Assembly: GCA_964023275.1 (NCBI GenBank)
Contig: OZ029919.1
Span: forward strand, 32,829,561 to 32,893,560
DNA: 64,000 nt
Direction of reading: 5' to 3'
From: Norana najaformis
Lineage: Eukaryota; Annelida; Clitellata; Crassiclitellata; Hormogastridae
The stretch's first letter is position 1. Every line of letters begins with the position of its first letter. Below, piece after piece: positions 11,431 to 24,100 of this stretch. Made by a program: the position numbers and the translations under genes. The notes beneath the pieces are model-generated. The model was not told the DNA's origin and did no database searches. It worked only from the letters and a program-made list of their open reading frames with translations.

Positions 11431-12389
11431 TAGCTCATCTTAGCAGATATTAAAGCAGAAGAGTGACACGCTAGGGCTTGTTTACCTCGGAGGTGTGCAG
11501 TGTTAGGCCTAATTAGATGTTATAATTATATATGATGTGAAATTCGCACACCAGTGTGAAAGTAGGCCTATTAAAAAATGAGGCGACAACGGAACCGAAT
11601 TTGATTTTGTAAGATTCTTCTCATAAAACGCATCAGGCAATAATCTTGGTGTACAGCCTGCTAGTACTGTGTTGTCTGTCTTCGCAATCAAAAATTTATG
11701 TCCACGTGCTATCAAAACTCATCAGTCTAGTGTGCCTATAGTAATTAGCTCGACGATAGTTTTAGTAAGTATACATTTTTAATTTATTCAAGAGTCTATA
11801 TATTGAAAAGATTCTTTAAAACGTTAATATTAATCAATTAGAATTAATACAGTGTAACATGTCGGATTTAATTTGTTGTTGCTGTTCGGTGGCAGTCTTC
11901 CATCTCTTGCCTCCGTGTCCCGAGACTATTCGCCTTCCATCCCTCCGTTCTTCTTCATCGAGTCTCCCCCAGGCACAGGATGACAAATTCACACAACACA
12001 AAACGTATGAATTGGGTTTATGGGATTTTACTCCGCGACAGGGACCCAATTGAACGAACACACGAGCTTACGGGTTTTACACCGCGCCAGAGGCTTCGTG
12101 AGTTCGTACAATTAGCTATAAATGCCGTTTCGCTTATATAGTATCCTGCAAAATAATATTTAAATAAAGGTGTCTAAATGGGACTGATTATGCGCCAAAA
12201 CAAACAACTGAGGACCTATAAAATTAAACAATTTTATTCATTATATTAATAAAATTAAACAAAAAAGCTTATGCGGCCTAATTACTAAAGTACTATCAGA
12301 TTAAACGTAAATTTAATAAAAATTAATTTCTAAAAATCCAAAACAGATAAAGCGGCCGAACCGTGCACATAAGCGCGAAACTTAATGGG

Positions 12390-12447
12390 CGTGTTAACAC
12401 GTCCCACAACTGGTGAGCTGGGACGCTACGGACGTGTATACACGTCC
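12390..12447. repeat. Pair of palindromes
   Basis: GTGTTAACAC with near-symmetric flanks, then the perfect 18-bp palindrome GGACGTGTATACACGTCC about 40 bases later. Confidence 0.7.
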
Positions 12448-13167
12448 CTCAGGTATCAACTGTTTCTAGTCAGTTCAGCGCCCAAATAATATTTCCTGCC
12501 GCTTAGTAGTAAGCGCGGACATATGCTGCCACCTACCGAATGCATGTAAACTTATTTTGGACACTCGGGCTCCGTATATCACATATATGCCGAAGACTGA
12601 ATGGACCAAATGGGCTAATTTTAGCCTTATTACGCAAGACTGTGAAAGTCATCGAATTGGTACAGAAAGGTGGTTCTACAGATGATTTATATGGCTGTAG
12701 CAGATGCATACCTTCTCTACAAGAAGCTTGATGGAACTAGGCACCAGAATATTATTCGGTCTCGGCTGTGAAGCCAAGATCGACCAGACAGCCGAACCAT
12801 CAATGGCCTTCAAGCATCACAAGGCTTCGTACCCATTCAGACTCAGTGGACAGCCCTATAAAAAATGGGCCAGTGATCAGTGTGTTAATGGCTATCTAAA
12901 TCGGGTCATAACTACTCCCGCCCGTTACCCAACAGCCTTGCCTTGTGGCCGATCCGCCACACTTCCTTATCGATCGATCTTCTTGTGATTGAATGCCTGT
13001 CAGCTAATGGCTTCTAGGATGATTAACCCTCTGGCCAAACACCCTGTGACAGTAGGCTTCTTATTGTGTGCTGCTACTTCATTGTACGATGCTACTACAA
13101 TGCTACAGAATCTACCAGTATACCGCTATCTGTCTATACCACAATGCCATCTGCTGATAGTCGCTGC

Positions 13168-13290
13168 CAGGCCCGGCCTTATGGCAAAGCGAACGAGGCA
13201 ACCGCCTTGGGCCCCGCGCTTTCAGGGCCCCGCGCTTTCAGGGCCCCGCGCTTTCAGGGCCCCGCGCTTTCAGGGCCCCGCGCTTCTGAC
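13168..13290 (+). repeat. hAT-like left end with 16-bp minisatellite
   Basis: CAGGCCCGGCC at 13168 resembles a hAT terminal repeat. About five tandem copies of GGGCCCCGCGCTTTCA follow at 13209-13285. Confidence 0.5.
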
Positions 13291-13409
13291 TAAACGTTTT
13301 TTACTACTTTTCACTGCTATTACGTAACGCTTGTTTTTTAAGCCAACAGTATTAAGAAAACTTTATAATAAATTATTTATTTTCTTTGAGAATTTGTTTA
13401 TATTGCAAG

Positions 13410-13716
13410 GGGCCAAAAGAAATTGAAGAAGACTTTCCAGCAGATGCCAATAGACGGAAATTTTCTACAGCCTACTGCAAACGACATATGTTAATAAATG
13501 GATGAAATGGCTTGCATATTCAGCAGCGAAGAACACAACATTTTGTTTCTGTTGCAAACGTTTTGGCAACACTTTGTCTGATCTGTGATCCGGGGCAATT
13601 GTGACTGGAAAAATGCCAGTGTGCGACTGTCTGAACATGAGAAATCAAAGGGACATATGGCGTCTACTTTGGAATGGTATGAGCTGGAAAACCGGCTAAC
13701 AAAACAATTCAATATA
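13410..13716 (+). pseudogene. Degenerate hAT-type transposase fragment (TTF/ZMYM-like zinc finger)
   Basis: Three segments in different frames read in order as a known hAT N-terminal domain: GPKEIEEDFPADANRRKFS, then LAYSAAKNTTFCFCCKRFG with the zinc-finger cysteines, then DWKNASVRLSEHEKSKGHMA. At least two frameshifts and a stop break it, so it is not functional. Confidence 0.75.
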
Positions 13717-13723
13717 ATGAAGC

Positions 13724-13862
13724 AGGGGGGACAGTGCTTGGTTTAGCGCTGTCCCCCCTACTGTCCACCCTATTAGAAGTTTTAACTTTGGGGGGATAAT
13801 TTCCCCAGCCAAAACTTTGGAGAGGACAGTCCCCTCTACCTCCCCCGTGATTTACGCCACTG
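13724..13862. mobile_element. Right end of a DNA transposon: G/C hairpin and terminal repeat
   Basis: An inverted repeat (AGGGGGGACAG.GC facing GC.CTGTCCCCCCT) is followed by a segment ending GTGATTTACGCCACTG, whose reverse complement begins CAGTGGCGTAAAT, a hAT-style end. It does not match the left end at 13168, so two elements may be nested. Confidence 0.5.
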
Positions 13863-14432
13863 GGTTGTGGCATTTTGGGGGATGGAGGGGCGTATATAGA
13901 GAACAGTGCAGTTGTCTAAATCGATTCTGGCATTTCTGTCGACTGTTGACGAAGACCGATTGGATGGGGGTGGAGTTATTCTGAACGAAATAGAGAAGAA
14001 TTTACTCTCTGTTCTCATGTATTGACATTGATTGGTGGCTGACTGCTATAACCGCGTAGAATGCTGTTCGTGGTCGGAGGCAGCGGGGAGTGTTAGAATT
14101 GTGTATAGCATACACCATAGACCAGTTATTGCACGCTCCGATATGACGCGAATTCGGTTATAACACGGCTCCGAATTTTTTTCTTGTAGAAACGTTTATG
14201 TCTACTGCAGTACGTGCTAGCGTTCAATTGTTCTCGCTATCATAATGCTATTGGAGAAAGACTTTGTTGACACTCAGAAGCTGTTACCAAGTATTTTCGT
14301 GTTCTCTTTGCCTTAAATTTGTGAACGATGTCGCAGGCAAGATCGTACGGGCTTAAGACACTAACGCGATAATAAGATCTCAGATAGGCCTAATATGATC
14401 TCAGATAATAGGCCTACTCGTAAACGTAAGGC

Positions 14433-14640
14433 TTGTTCTGCCAAGACAAAATCAAACGCTATTTTGAAGTCCCTCGTATGCCCACTGCTGCAGCTCAGTC
14501 TAAAAGCTTTGTCTATGTTGGATATAATAGCTGGAATCGCCTTTTCCGAGAGCTGCGGCTTGAATTCCTCAGTCTGTCCCGTCCGCAGTTTCGCAAGTGC
14601 CTAAAATCTGTATTATTTGACTGGTTCGGGTCGGGAGCCA
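14433..14640 (+). pseudogene. Non-LTR retrotransposon C-terminal fragment
   Basis: Translates to SKSFVYVGYNSWNRLFREL, then QFRKCLKSVLF, the C-terminal tail found after reverse transcriptase in CR1/RTE-type LINEs. No reverse transcriptase core precedes it. Confidence 0.65.
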
Positions 14641-15462
14641 CCCTGATTAGTTTATTCTTGAAGTCGCTCTTTTTAATATCAGATTAAAATTACAAATTTT
14701 GTGCCAAATCATTTTAACGGCCGCAGGTGAAAATATTACCTTAGAGGATGCCACGCATGCGTAGAAACTAATGAAAGCAATATTTGGCCAAATGATTCGA
14801 CACTAGTTCGACGTTTCACTGCACAAATGATGACCATGCGCGTTTTACGTCCTCAAACCTGCAAGTATACACTAAACACAACTATAACTCATTTTGCATG
14901 CGAAATTTTTATAACGCCGTATTCGATAACACGCGGTAATGGATATGGATCTCAAGGTTCCGCGTTTTAACGGGTTCGTGGCGTATAATTATCCAGAATT
15001 CAGACAAGATGTGGCGCTAAGGAAGTTCTGATCTCTCCAGTGAACCGTATATGCACTTCCGCCATGTTAACTAATTAGATGAATAGTTGCTTGATGATTC
15101 TGAACACAAGGATTGCCTGGATTGGTCGTTTGCCTTTCAGTTTAAGGTTACGATTAAGCCCAACTATACAGCAACTTGGTTCATGCGTGCATGCCTATGG
15201 ACCAGTAATAATATTATCTCTGCAAGCAATCTTACCGGATGCGACCGCCTACACAGGATATGACGTCAGTTCTTCTGCAGATTACCTGTCTGCTGCCCAC
15301 CCTGAAGTATTTACTCTGCACCGAGTGACTCTTCGATTATTATTTGTTCTTGTCTGTAGTGAGCGGCACACACATACACTCGTAGAACTTAAGGTAAATT
15401 GTAAGCACCGGAGTTCGCATCAATAGACAATTAGGTAAACTTCCGTAAGGCAGCTGTAATAT

Positions 15463-15600
15463 GTAAATGTAGACGTTTTTCTATAGCGATCGTATGGCCT
15501 CGACCCTACGCATTTTTCAATGAATTAATTGGGCGAGATCCTTCACCACCGCTGCCCGTTTGCCATTTAAGGTCCCTGTGTATGGAAAGTGCTAGCCGGG
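15463..15600 (-). repeat. SINE-B copy, partial
   Basis: Inverted body with CTATAGCGATCGTATGGCCT and GAGATCCTTCACCACCGCTG. Confidence 0.7.
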
Positions 15601-15784
15601 ATTCTGTAGGACAGATCATGGAGCACCCTTTCAATAGTTTAGGCGCTTGGTTTGCTGTGGTGAGCTTCCCAACATTATTCTCATTAATTAACTCCATGTG
15701 GATGTGTGACTTTTGAGCACCTTTGACCATCCAGTCAAACCCATGCGTTACCGTTTCTAACTATTTTATTTCTTGCACTTACTA

Positions 15785-15895
15785 TCTTGTCCAGGGTCGG
15801 TCAACGGAGTTCGCTCAGTGGGTTCGAACCCGCAATCGTTACAGATCCGGCCCCTATCGAACAGACCACTGAGTCGCTCGAAGCAGTTGCATCTA
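15785..15895 (-). repeat. SINE-C head fragment
   Basis: tRNA-like head with the reverse B box (GGTTCGAACCCGCAATCGTT), no body. Confidence 0.5.
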
Positions 15896-15899
15896 AGAC

Positions 15900-17079
15900 G
15901 GCGAGGTGTTTACTGTTTAAATCGTTTGTTTAAACCATTTGCACTTGACACTGGCCAATTATTATTAGCACGTTTACACGAATTAACAGTTTGCTAATGA
16001 TTGTCGTTTGTGTAAATTGCGATTAAAGTATAGATTGTCCGCTCACGTATTAATGTTATCCTCTTTGGATATGTAGCTGTCCCTCGCTCCGTATCTGTCC
16101 GTATTCCTCTCTGTCTCTGTCTCTGCCCTCGTTTCTCTCGCTGTTTCGTGTACTCTTCTATCGCTTATTTTAATAACTGCGCGGATGAAACTGCCGATAG
16201 ACGCAATGATGTTTGGTTCCCACGAACCATGACTGAGGTCGCCATCTTGTCTATTTGGACTTGGTCTGTGAAAGCATTCGTCCGCCAGAGTAATAACATC
16301 AGCGTAGATCACGCATAACATCGCAATTCAGTAGTTTTTTTCGTCATAAATGACGTATATTGTTTTTGGGTTTCAAGGGTAATGTCGGTCAGACGGCAAA
16401 CATAGGCCTACATGTTGCACTGAAGACAGTGCAAACTCGGTTCAAAAATAATTAACGCACGGCTCTGTTTACCAGTTGCTTATTAGGCGCCATGTTAATA
16501 TCATAGGATGTAGTAGTAGTTCCAGTGTTTCGCGACATCATATGGCCAGGGCGGAGATGTTTCAAGATTTCCGATACACTAGCGCCCCTAGCGAATCTAG
16601 CTCTAGAATGAGTACAGCCTACGCTGTCGGTGGGAAGATCAGGCGGCGAGGGAGAATACTAGCTACCCCCCCCCCCCCTCCTAAAATGCGAGGTTAAGAA
16701 ACTTTGGCTGCCTCTCGGGAATAGATTAAGGGGATGCTCTTCCTCCCCATTCATTTAGACTATCGTCCGCCAAAATACACCGATTATCATCCAGACCTCC
16801 TTTACATATACAAGATACATACTTGCCTACTTACTGACTTGCATGTACGCACTCACTCATTTGCATGTGATCACGTGTGCGGCGGTAATATTAGAGCGGA
16901 TAACTTTACGGCAGATACGCATAGTCACGCGTCTGCTGATCGTATGATACCCGCTCGCAATTATACATTGTATGGCCAACTAGGATTGTATTTACCATAA
17001 TAAGGGGTCATTTTACGATTACTATGTTCCCTCCCTGGCGTGCTTTCTCCCTCCTTCTATCTATTGCTGCATTACGCAA
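15900..17079. other. Upstream flank of the LDLR-like gene, no gene seen
   Basis: Becomes progressively richer in CG from about 16.5 kb. Contains a 14-base poly-C run near 16665. Short open frames lack family motifs. Confidence 0.35.
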
Positions 17080-17215
17080 TATGGTTCGATCGCCATCGTG
17101 GGCGACTAGTAACTCCATACGCCGGCTTTTTATAGCTCGCTTCTTGGAGAGCTGTCATTGGCCGAACGGCGGACCACGTGACGTGGCGCCATTGGCGATG
17201 GACACGCGAGGTATT
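17080..17215 (+). promoter_or_regulatory. Candidate promoter/CpG-rich region of the LDLR-like gene
   Basis: This stretch is visibly richer in CG dinucleotides than the surroundings. It carries two ATTGG boxes (inverted CCAAT) about 40 bases apart, between which sits CACGTGACGTGG, an E-box overlapping a TGACGT core. It lies about 0.85 kb before the signal-peptide exon. The transcription start cannot be placed by eye. Confidence 0.4.
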
Positions 17216-18037
17216 AGGGCTTGGCCGAAGCTTGACAAAGAAACTGCACTTGGTACAATAAGAATTATTTGTGTCATAAAACATTATGTATTTGCAATGC
17301 ATTGTTTTGTCGTGTTAATGGGAAAATCAAAACCGTTAATGTAAGTTAAGGCCAAGGTAAGGTTGGGTGTCAGTCAGGCTATGAAGACAGCTGCTGCCTT
17401 TGCAATCGCAAGATCGTTAAACGCACGATCAGTTTCTGTGTCGGCTCATTATGACCTCTGTTGCGTTTGAAAACCTTAGCGAATGTTGACCCTGAAAATA
17501 AACAAAGTTGTGGTCTAACTCAAAGGTAAATCGGAAAGGTAAATCGGAAACCTAATCTATCGTGCCAAATTTTGTTTGCCAATTTTGCATCTGTCTCAGG
17601 CTGTATTTAATTTTCTTCTGTATTTTCTACCTTTGTGGTGAATATAGCAATGTCAAGGTCATACGGTCGCTATAGAAAAACATGTACATTTACATGTGTG
17701 TACATTGTCAACAACCTGGCAAATTGTTTGGACATTACTCCACCCAGTGCGATTAACCCCTTTTCGATGGCTTACATTAACGGTGGAGGGGGTGCAAAAG
17801 CATTGACTTTCCATTTTATTCTCTGTGCTCCCCAATCTCCTCGCCCTCTCGATGTTAAGCCGCCCGGCCGCGTCAACGCCTACCCATGCTTCTCCCTAAC
17901 GGGCGGGCGCTTTGGTTTTAGTGTTAGGCTGATGACGAGTGGATTCTTCCACCGGTGGACGTAGAGTAGACCGCGTGCCGGTGTGTGTACGAATCGATCG
18001 ATACTGAAAGTCTGTGGTAATCATTGCTTCGAACAAG

Positions 18038-18110
18038 ATGTCACGAATCACCACTCGGGTTGATTTTGTATCGGTGACAATTTCCTTGATTCCGACAGTC
18101 GTCCTACTGG
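18038..18110 (+). CDS. LDLR: LDLR-like exon 1, signal peptide
   Basis: ATG at 18038 opens a basic N-terminus (MSRITTR) followed by a hydrophobic run ending TVVLLG. The exon closes with CTGG|gtaaga in phase 1, the phase required by the next exon. The signal sequence continues across the intron to a likely cleavage after VSA (residues 33-35). The link over 15.3 kb rests on phase, signal character and the absence of a competing candidate. Confidence 0.65.
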
Positions 18111-21100
18111 GTAAGAAACAGCTCGAGGAATTTCCTAACTGGTATACCGCCCACGTTAAGGTTTACCTGAACATGCCGATGATATTGGTTTCCTGGCATG
18201 GCGTTTTATGATGATTCGCGGGGTTGCGATAACGTACACTGTGCGCCCGCGGGGGTTATTGGGTTTTTGTTGCGCAATTTCAGTCTAAAAGTGTTTATGA
18301 GGACGAAGCACCGTTTTTAATATACCTTTTTTTGGGTTAAGAAAATTTTTTGAATGTTGCGGGCGTTTTTTCGGTTTGCTTAGTTTCTGTCCCTTTGTTA
18401 TGCAGTCCGTAATCGTCTATTCCTGGGGTTGCCCACAGCTGCCATGTCAAGAACCAAGTCCGGTTGCCAGGAAACAAGAGAGAGGAGGGGAGAGGAGGCT
18501 AGGGTGGGTTGTGTTTAAGCTGAGAGGAATGGGAAGACCTGCTAATAGTCATGAATTAAAACTTGAAAGGTTTACAATCATTATTTTAAAACTGATTACC
18601 AAGATGGATAAATCTACCAATGCATGCATGCAAGTCATGAAAAACACCAGTGACTTCCTATTCTGTCCCCTGACAAATTTCTAATTCTGTTATTGAAAAG
18701 TTGTTCTGTTACGTTTTTACATGTTAAGCAGTGTTTCATTTCCCGGATTCTCTGTTTAGATAAACTCTGACGGTTTTATAACTTTGTTAACCTTCATTGC
18801 TGATAAATTTCAACAGACGAGTACTTGCATGTATGCTTTTTATCACTCTTATGACTGAAAATTTCTTTTTATGTAGAGCTGTTGTTCATCTGTTCAAATC
18901 TATCTTGAGACATCTGTAATCTTAATCGTAAACCAAAAATTTCGAAAGTGCTACTTAAAAGCCAAGCTCAGGACACCAGCTTATTCACAAGTGCCCTGTC
19001 AAGTCAGTGGGGTTGTCCAACGATGCCATGTCAAGAACCTTGTCCGGTTGCCAGCAGACCAGAGAGAGAATGGGGAGAGTAGCTGTTAGGGTGGGTTGTT
19101 GGTGCAGTAATTCGCAAGAGATCCATCATAGGTGCACCAGTACAGATTGTGGCATGCCATGGTTACAACTAAGACAAAGATGAGAAATTTAAATTTGTAT
19201 TTTGTGTGTGCCAGCAACATTACAAAATCCTGTTAATTTGTGAGATGTGTGAGGATGTGTGAGGATGTCTTGTGACAAGAGGTGGGTAGGTTTGAGGCTT
19301 ACGGAGGTGGTCATTGTGTAGGTAGGGTCAAAGGAATGGCGGGTCCCGGGTTGCTTTCGTGGGGGGAGGGCATTTCCAGAGGGGCGCTACTTTCTGGCCG
19401 TCCACCGTGTGGGGTTTGGTTGGTCTGTGGGCACCAGCATAAAGCCAAGAGGGGCAGAGTATGACCCCCCGCGCCTATAGTTAACTCCAACACTGGTCAA
19501 GGGTGAATCCGTCATTCAGGCTCAAATGCTTTGCATCATCATCTGATGTTGTATTGTCAGAAGTAATGTAACTGACTCTATAATCGCTATTCGCATGTTC
19601 CAATGCATTAGTAACGGTATATAGCACCAGCTTTGAGGAACCCTTCCATTTCTCTTGTTCCGTTTAGCAAACGATTGAAAACTTATCTTTTTCCAGCTAC
19701 CCGCGCTTTTGAGTGAATTCATAAGTTAGCGCGATATAAATATCTGATTAATAATTATAATAATAAATAATAATAATAATAATAATAGTACATACTGAGT
19801 ACACATATATTTATACATAAAATGGTTGGTCATTTGGATATTTACTTAGTTACTTTATGTCTCTACGTATAATTTAACTAAAAGGAGCTATATAAATGTT
19901 CAGTTGCATGCATGCATACATACAAACTTACATACATACAGTGGTTGGGCGTATGGGTATTTGCATATTTGTTTCATGTATTTATGCACAGACACACCCA
20001 TAATTATGCTGAAATAATCTTGTGTGCAGTGTATTGGATATGTTCTGCTGTTCACAATGCTGTTAATTTAATATGTTGTGATCATGGAAAGAAGCGGATC
20101 ATCTGGATCATCTCGATCATTGGTATTTACGAAAAACTGAAAGGCAAAGTAGTCCAAATTATTCAACGAAGCTGTATTTTGATACTATGGATTTTGCAAT
20201 GGAAAGTTCCTAATTATTTGGGCCAGGGTGTAATCCGATAGAAGAAGAGGGTTGTGTACAGAAACTCTCCTGGTCCCCTAAGAATTTGTTTGTGTACCTG
20301 GCTCTGTTCATTTGCTAGATGTTGTTTGCTCCATGTCTAGAGCAATGGGCTTGAAGCAAAGATGAACTAATCCAGAAATACTGATTGTCAACTGAAAGTG
20401 TATTATCGAAAGGTTTAAAGAAGCTCTGCTGATTCCATGAGAGTTGTGATCTTAGTTCTGTTCATTTGGGAACCTCTGGTAATTGTTTACTTGATATCTA
20501 GAACATTGTAATCGTAATCGTAATCCCGAGATTTCTACAGCACCCAGTGAAAGCCACGTCATGTGGACCAGCTTATTCAGCTTGAAGCAAAAAGTTTTAC
20601 TGTTTCGTTAGTACTGAGTTACGAACTGGCATCAACTGAAAAAATAGTATTAATAGTACAAAATGTTTGCTGTGATAGCAGCATGAATACTTTGATAATA
20701 CCTGATAACATATTGGCAATGATAGCAACATCTGCTGATTATGTTGACAGTGATGATATCATTTTGAAGATAACGTTATGTGAATGTGAACTATGGTAGT
20801 GATATATTACTGGTGACCGGCTTTGGAGGAATTTGTGCCATATCTACTTTGGCATCAGGAAGAGACTGTTTGATGATAATGAGTTGCTAGGCAGATGCTT
20901 CCACACCAGTTACACCTGCAACTGATTTTTTTTGGTATGCGTGTATGCATGCATGCTTACTTGCCTGTACTGTATGTGTTACTTATGTATGTGTGTATGT
21001 ATATGAACGTTATTGATGTGGTGTCTTTTTGGGGACCTCTCAAAGTTGCCAAAACTTGGCTAGCTAACTGATATAGAAAGGTTCGACTTAGATGAGCTGA

Positions 21101-24100
21101 AATCATTTTGTGAGCTGTTTCTCGAAGAAGAGTTCAAATTTTCAGCGACATATTATTGCTTCAGAAAGAGAGCAGATCTGTTTTAAAGATCCTGAGTTAC
21201 ACGTGGACGGTTCTGCTTGGAACAGTCTTCCTGGCCATGTGAAGAATGCACCATCTTTGGTCTCATTCAAGTCACGGCTCAAGATGCACCATTTTCTGGC
21301 CTCTGCTGTGCTACGGCGCTATATTAATATCATTATTAGTCATTTTAGTAATAATAAAAATGATATTATTATTGTTATTATTATGAAATATAAAACAAGT
21401 GAATAATTCATTATCAGTCCTTGGCTCCCGTGAGGTCTGCAAATGTGCTCCTGAAAACAACTGCATTACAATGCTGTGTGCAAATTGAAAGGCGATGAAA
21501 AGGAGGGATTATTATCTCACGTGTATCACCAGAAATTGTTGTTGTTGCAGCTGCTGCTGCTGCTGCTGTTGATGCTGTTTTTGTTGTTGCTGGTGCTGAT
21601 CCTGCTGTTGCTGTTGTTGCTGTTGTTGTTGCTGTTGTTGTTGCTGCCATTGTTGTTGTTGTTGTTGTTGTTGTTGCTGTTGTGCCTTCAGTCCATGTTG
21701 AATACATGGTATGTCAGAGAACTTTAACTGGTATGTGCAGAATATGCAGTTTTATGCACGGAAATTTTATTACCTTAGGCTGTGGTAGTGGTATGAGTAA
21801 ATGAAGAATCCGTGTTGCATAATTGATGTCCAGCGCCAGTCCACTGGTTAGAGGCCTCACCAGGGGACCGCTTAGGCCTTGGGTCGAAAATGAAGGATTG
21901 GGTAGGCCTGATCATTACATGGTGGGGAGGATTAAGGGGAGGAACCAATTCCTTAAACCTTCTCTCACCCCAAGTTGATTTATTGGACAAAATTATCAGG
22001 TTGTAACAGCCCTCCGGACAGGCATTTGGATGGAAGCCGCCGTTAATGTCGGCTCAGCATTGCAACGATTTAAAATTACAACCCTTTGGTTTGAGGTCAA
22101 AAACGTGCCATGCATTTACTTTTACTGCTGCGATTCGGAGCAAAAATCCTTAATGGAGTTGTCGTTTTTTGTGTTTGAATATAAATTATAAATGCTTGTC
22201 ATTGTACGTTCTGCACTTAAGTGCATTCAGCTGAGTGGTTTTGGCTCACCTGAGCATTTGTGAGGTTAGAGGCTCTCAGCTGGGTCTGCGTTGCTCTCCT
22301 GAAATGAAATTGGATTTCATTTTTAAAGAGTCTCCTATTGATGTGGCTCTATTGATTTTCTAGGGGATTTAGAATGTGCAGATTCTTTTGATGTCAGTTA
22401 TTATGTGCTTAGGGAACTACATATTCTGCAGATCTGTTATTAATGATGATGATAATGATATAATAATAATTATAATTATAATAATCATAGTAATCATATA
22501 CATAATAATAATAATAATCTGTTGAACACTGGTGATGGTGATGATGCTGATAATAATAATAATAATAATAATAATAAAATCAACAACAACAAGACAATTT
22601 ATAGAGTACAGTTATTATTTTTCTGACTGCATCCACATGTGGTGCAAGTGTCTGCTTCTGTATGGACATGGTTAGCGGGAGTTTGGAAGAAAGTTTATCA
22701 GCTTTGCATACTGCTGTTTCATTTTAACGTAATCTGAAACATTTGGACTTTAACTTTTGTTTTATGTCTGGAACGAATTTGCTGAAACCTAAATGAAATC
22801 GATACAGACAACATCTGATTGTGGTGAAAGCTTAAATAGTTGTGCAATATTCTGTTGAACTGGAATGTGGACTTTTTATTGTTTTGTTAATTAAGCATTC
22901 CTAAATATTGGGTCAGCCCCGTAATTTGATAGATAACGAGGTGTTCTGTGTATGTCTCATGAGAAAGCTGATATGCCCTCTACGAAACTGTTAAGGTTCT
23001 AAATATTAGGTAGCGGTGGCGGATATAGCTGTGGGCGTGCCCCTCTTGGTTATATGCCGGCCCCCTCAGACCGGATCCATGGACTGTCAGAATGCCCCCA
23101 CGCAAGAAATCCTGGAGCTGCCACTGTTTTGTGGCCTTTGGAAATTGCTAATTAGAAAGTTTGGTATTAGAAAAAGAACAATGGGCTTGAAGCAGTGTTG
23201 AACTAATCGATTAATACTTGGTGTTTTAGCATTGAGTTCCTCTTGATTATTCTCTGCTGTTCTGGCAATGGGTTTCGAGAAAGAACTCAATGTTTTGCCA
23301 CCAGCTGAACCAACTAACACAACCTGAGATATTCTTTGAAATGCCAAATGATTTTTTCTCTAAAAATGCCAAATGAATTAATTTTGCAAGTTAGTGTAAA
23401 GTACCTTCAAAGTATCTTGCTACTTACGGTACTGTTCTAATTATGGTCAGTATGTTAGATTTTTGTTGCATCTACTGGTTATGCAGAGTACTCAACGTGT
23501 TCATTTTTTAAGTTACGATCCATCAGTTCCGTTAGAAAATCTTGTGCTTATACCCGTTTTCAGACATGTACAGTTCATTGCATGGGGATTGTTGGATTAG
23601 TTTTTTTTGCAGCTTGGTTTATTTAAAGCCACGTCTTTTGTATGGGAGCGGATGGCCGTCTTGAGTGTTCAGCCTAATGGGGGGTCGATATGACATCTGT
23701 TTCATTCACATTTCCAACGGAGCCGAACTACTGTATTTGCTTTTGTGAACGTGAGCATGAATATGGTGTCTGTTAATGGACTCCGTTTCCGTAAGTGATG
23801 CGACGAACTCGGACGGATTCATTTCTCAAGAAGAAAGCCGCTCTGTGTAAGAATACCGACAGGTGTTCTCTGACACTAATTACTTTATTCCTGGCGTCTG
23901 TCTGTCGGATTTGCTGAGCGGTTTTGGTCAGGTGATAAGCATAAAGATATCCCAAGGATTAGCCAACATACAACTGCCTATCGTGAGTAACATTGCCATA
24001 TTTATTGGCATAGTGATTGTAAACTCGAGATTTCTACAGCGCCCTATGAAAGCTAAGTCGCAGGAAGCAGCTTATTCACAGATGCTCAGTCAAAACGAAA

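Noticed and set aside
16043-16321. 92-codon minus-strand open frame
   Set aside because: No recognisable motif or splice context; composition fits chance in a less A/T-rich stretch.
18044-18053. Sterol-regulatory-element-like ATCACCACTC
   Set aside because: Differs from the LDLR element at two places and lies inside the signal-peptide coding sequence, not upstream.
21414-21727. Poly-Leu and poly-Thr/Ala open frames
   Set aside because: Products of a GTT/GCT microsatellite with no flanking exon signals.
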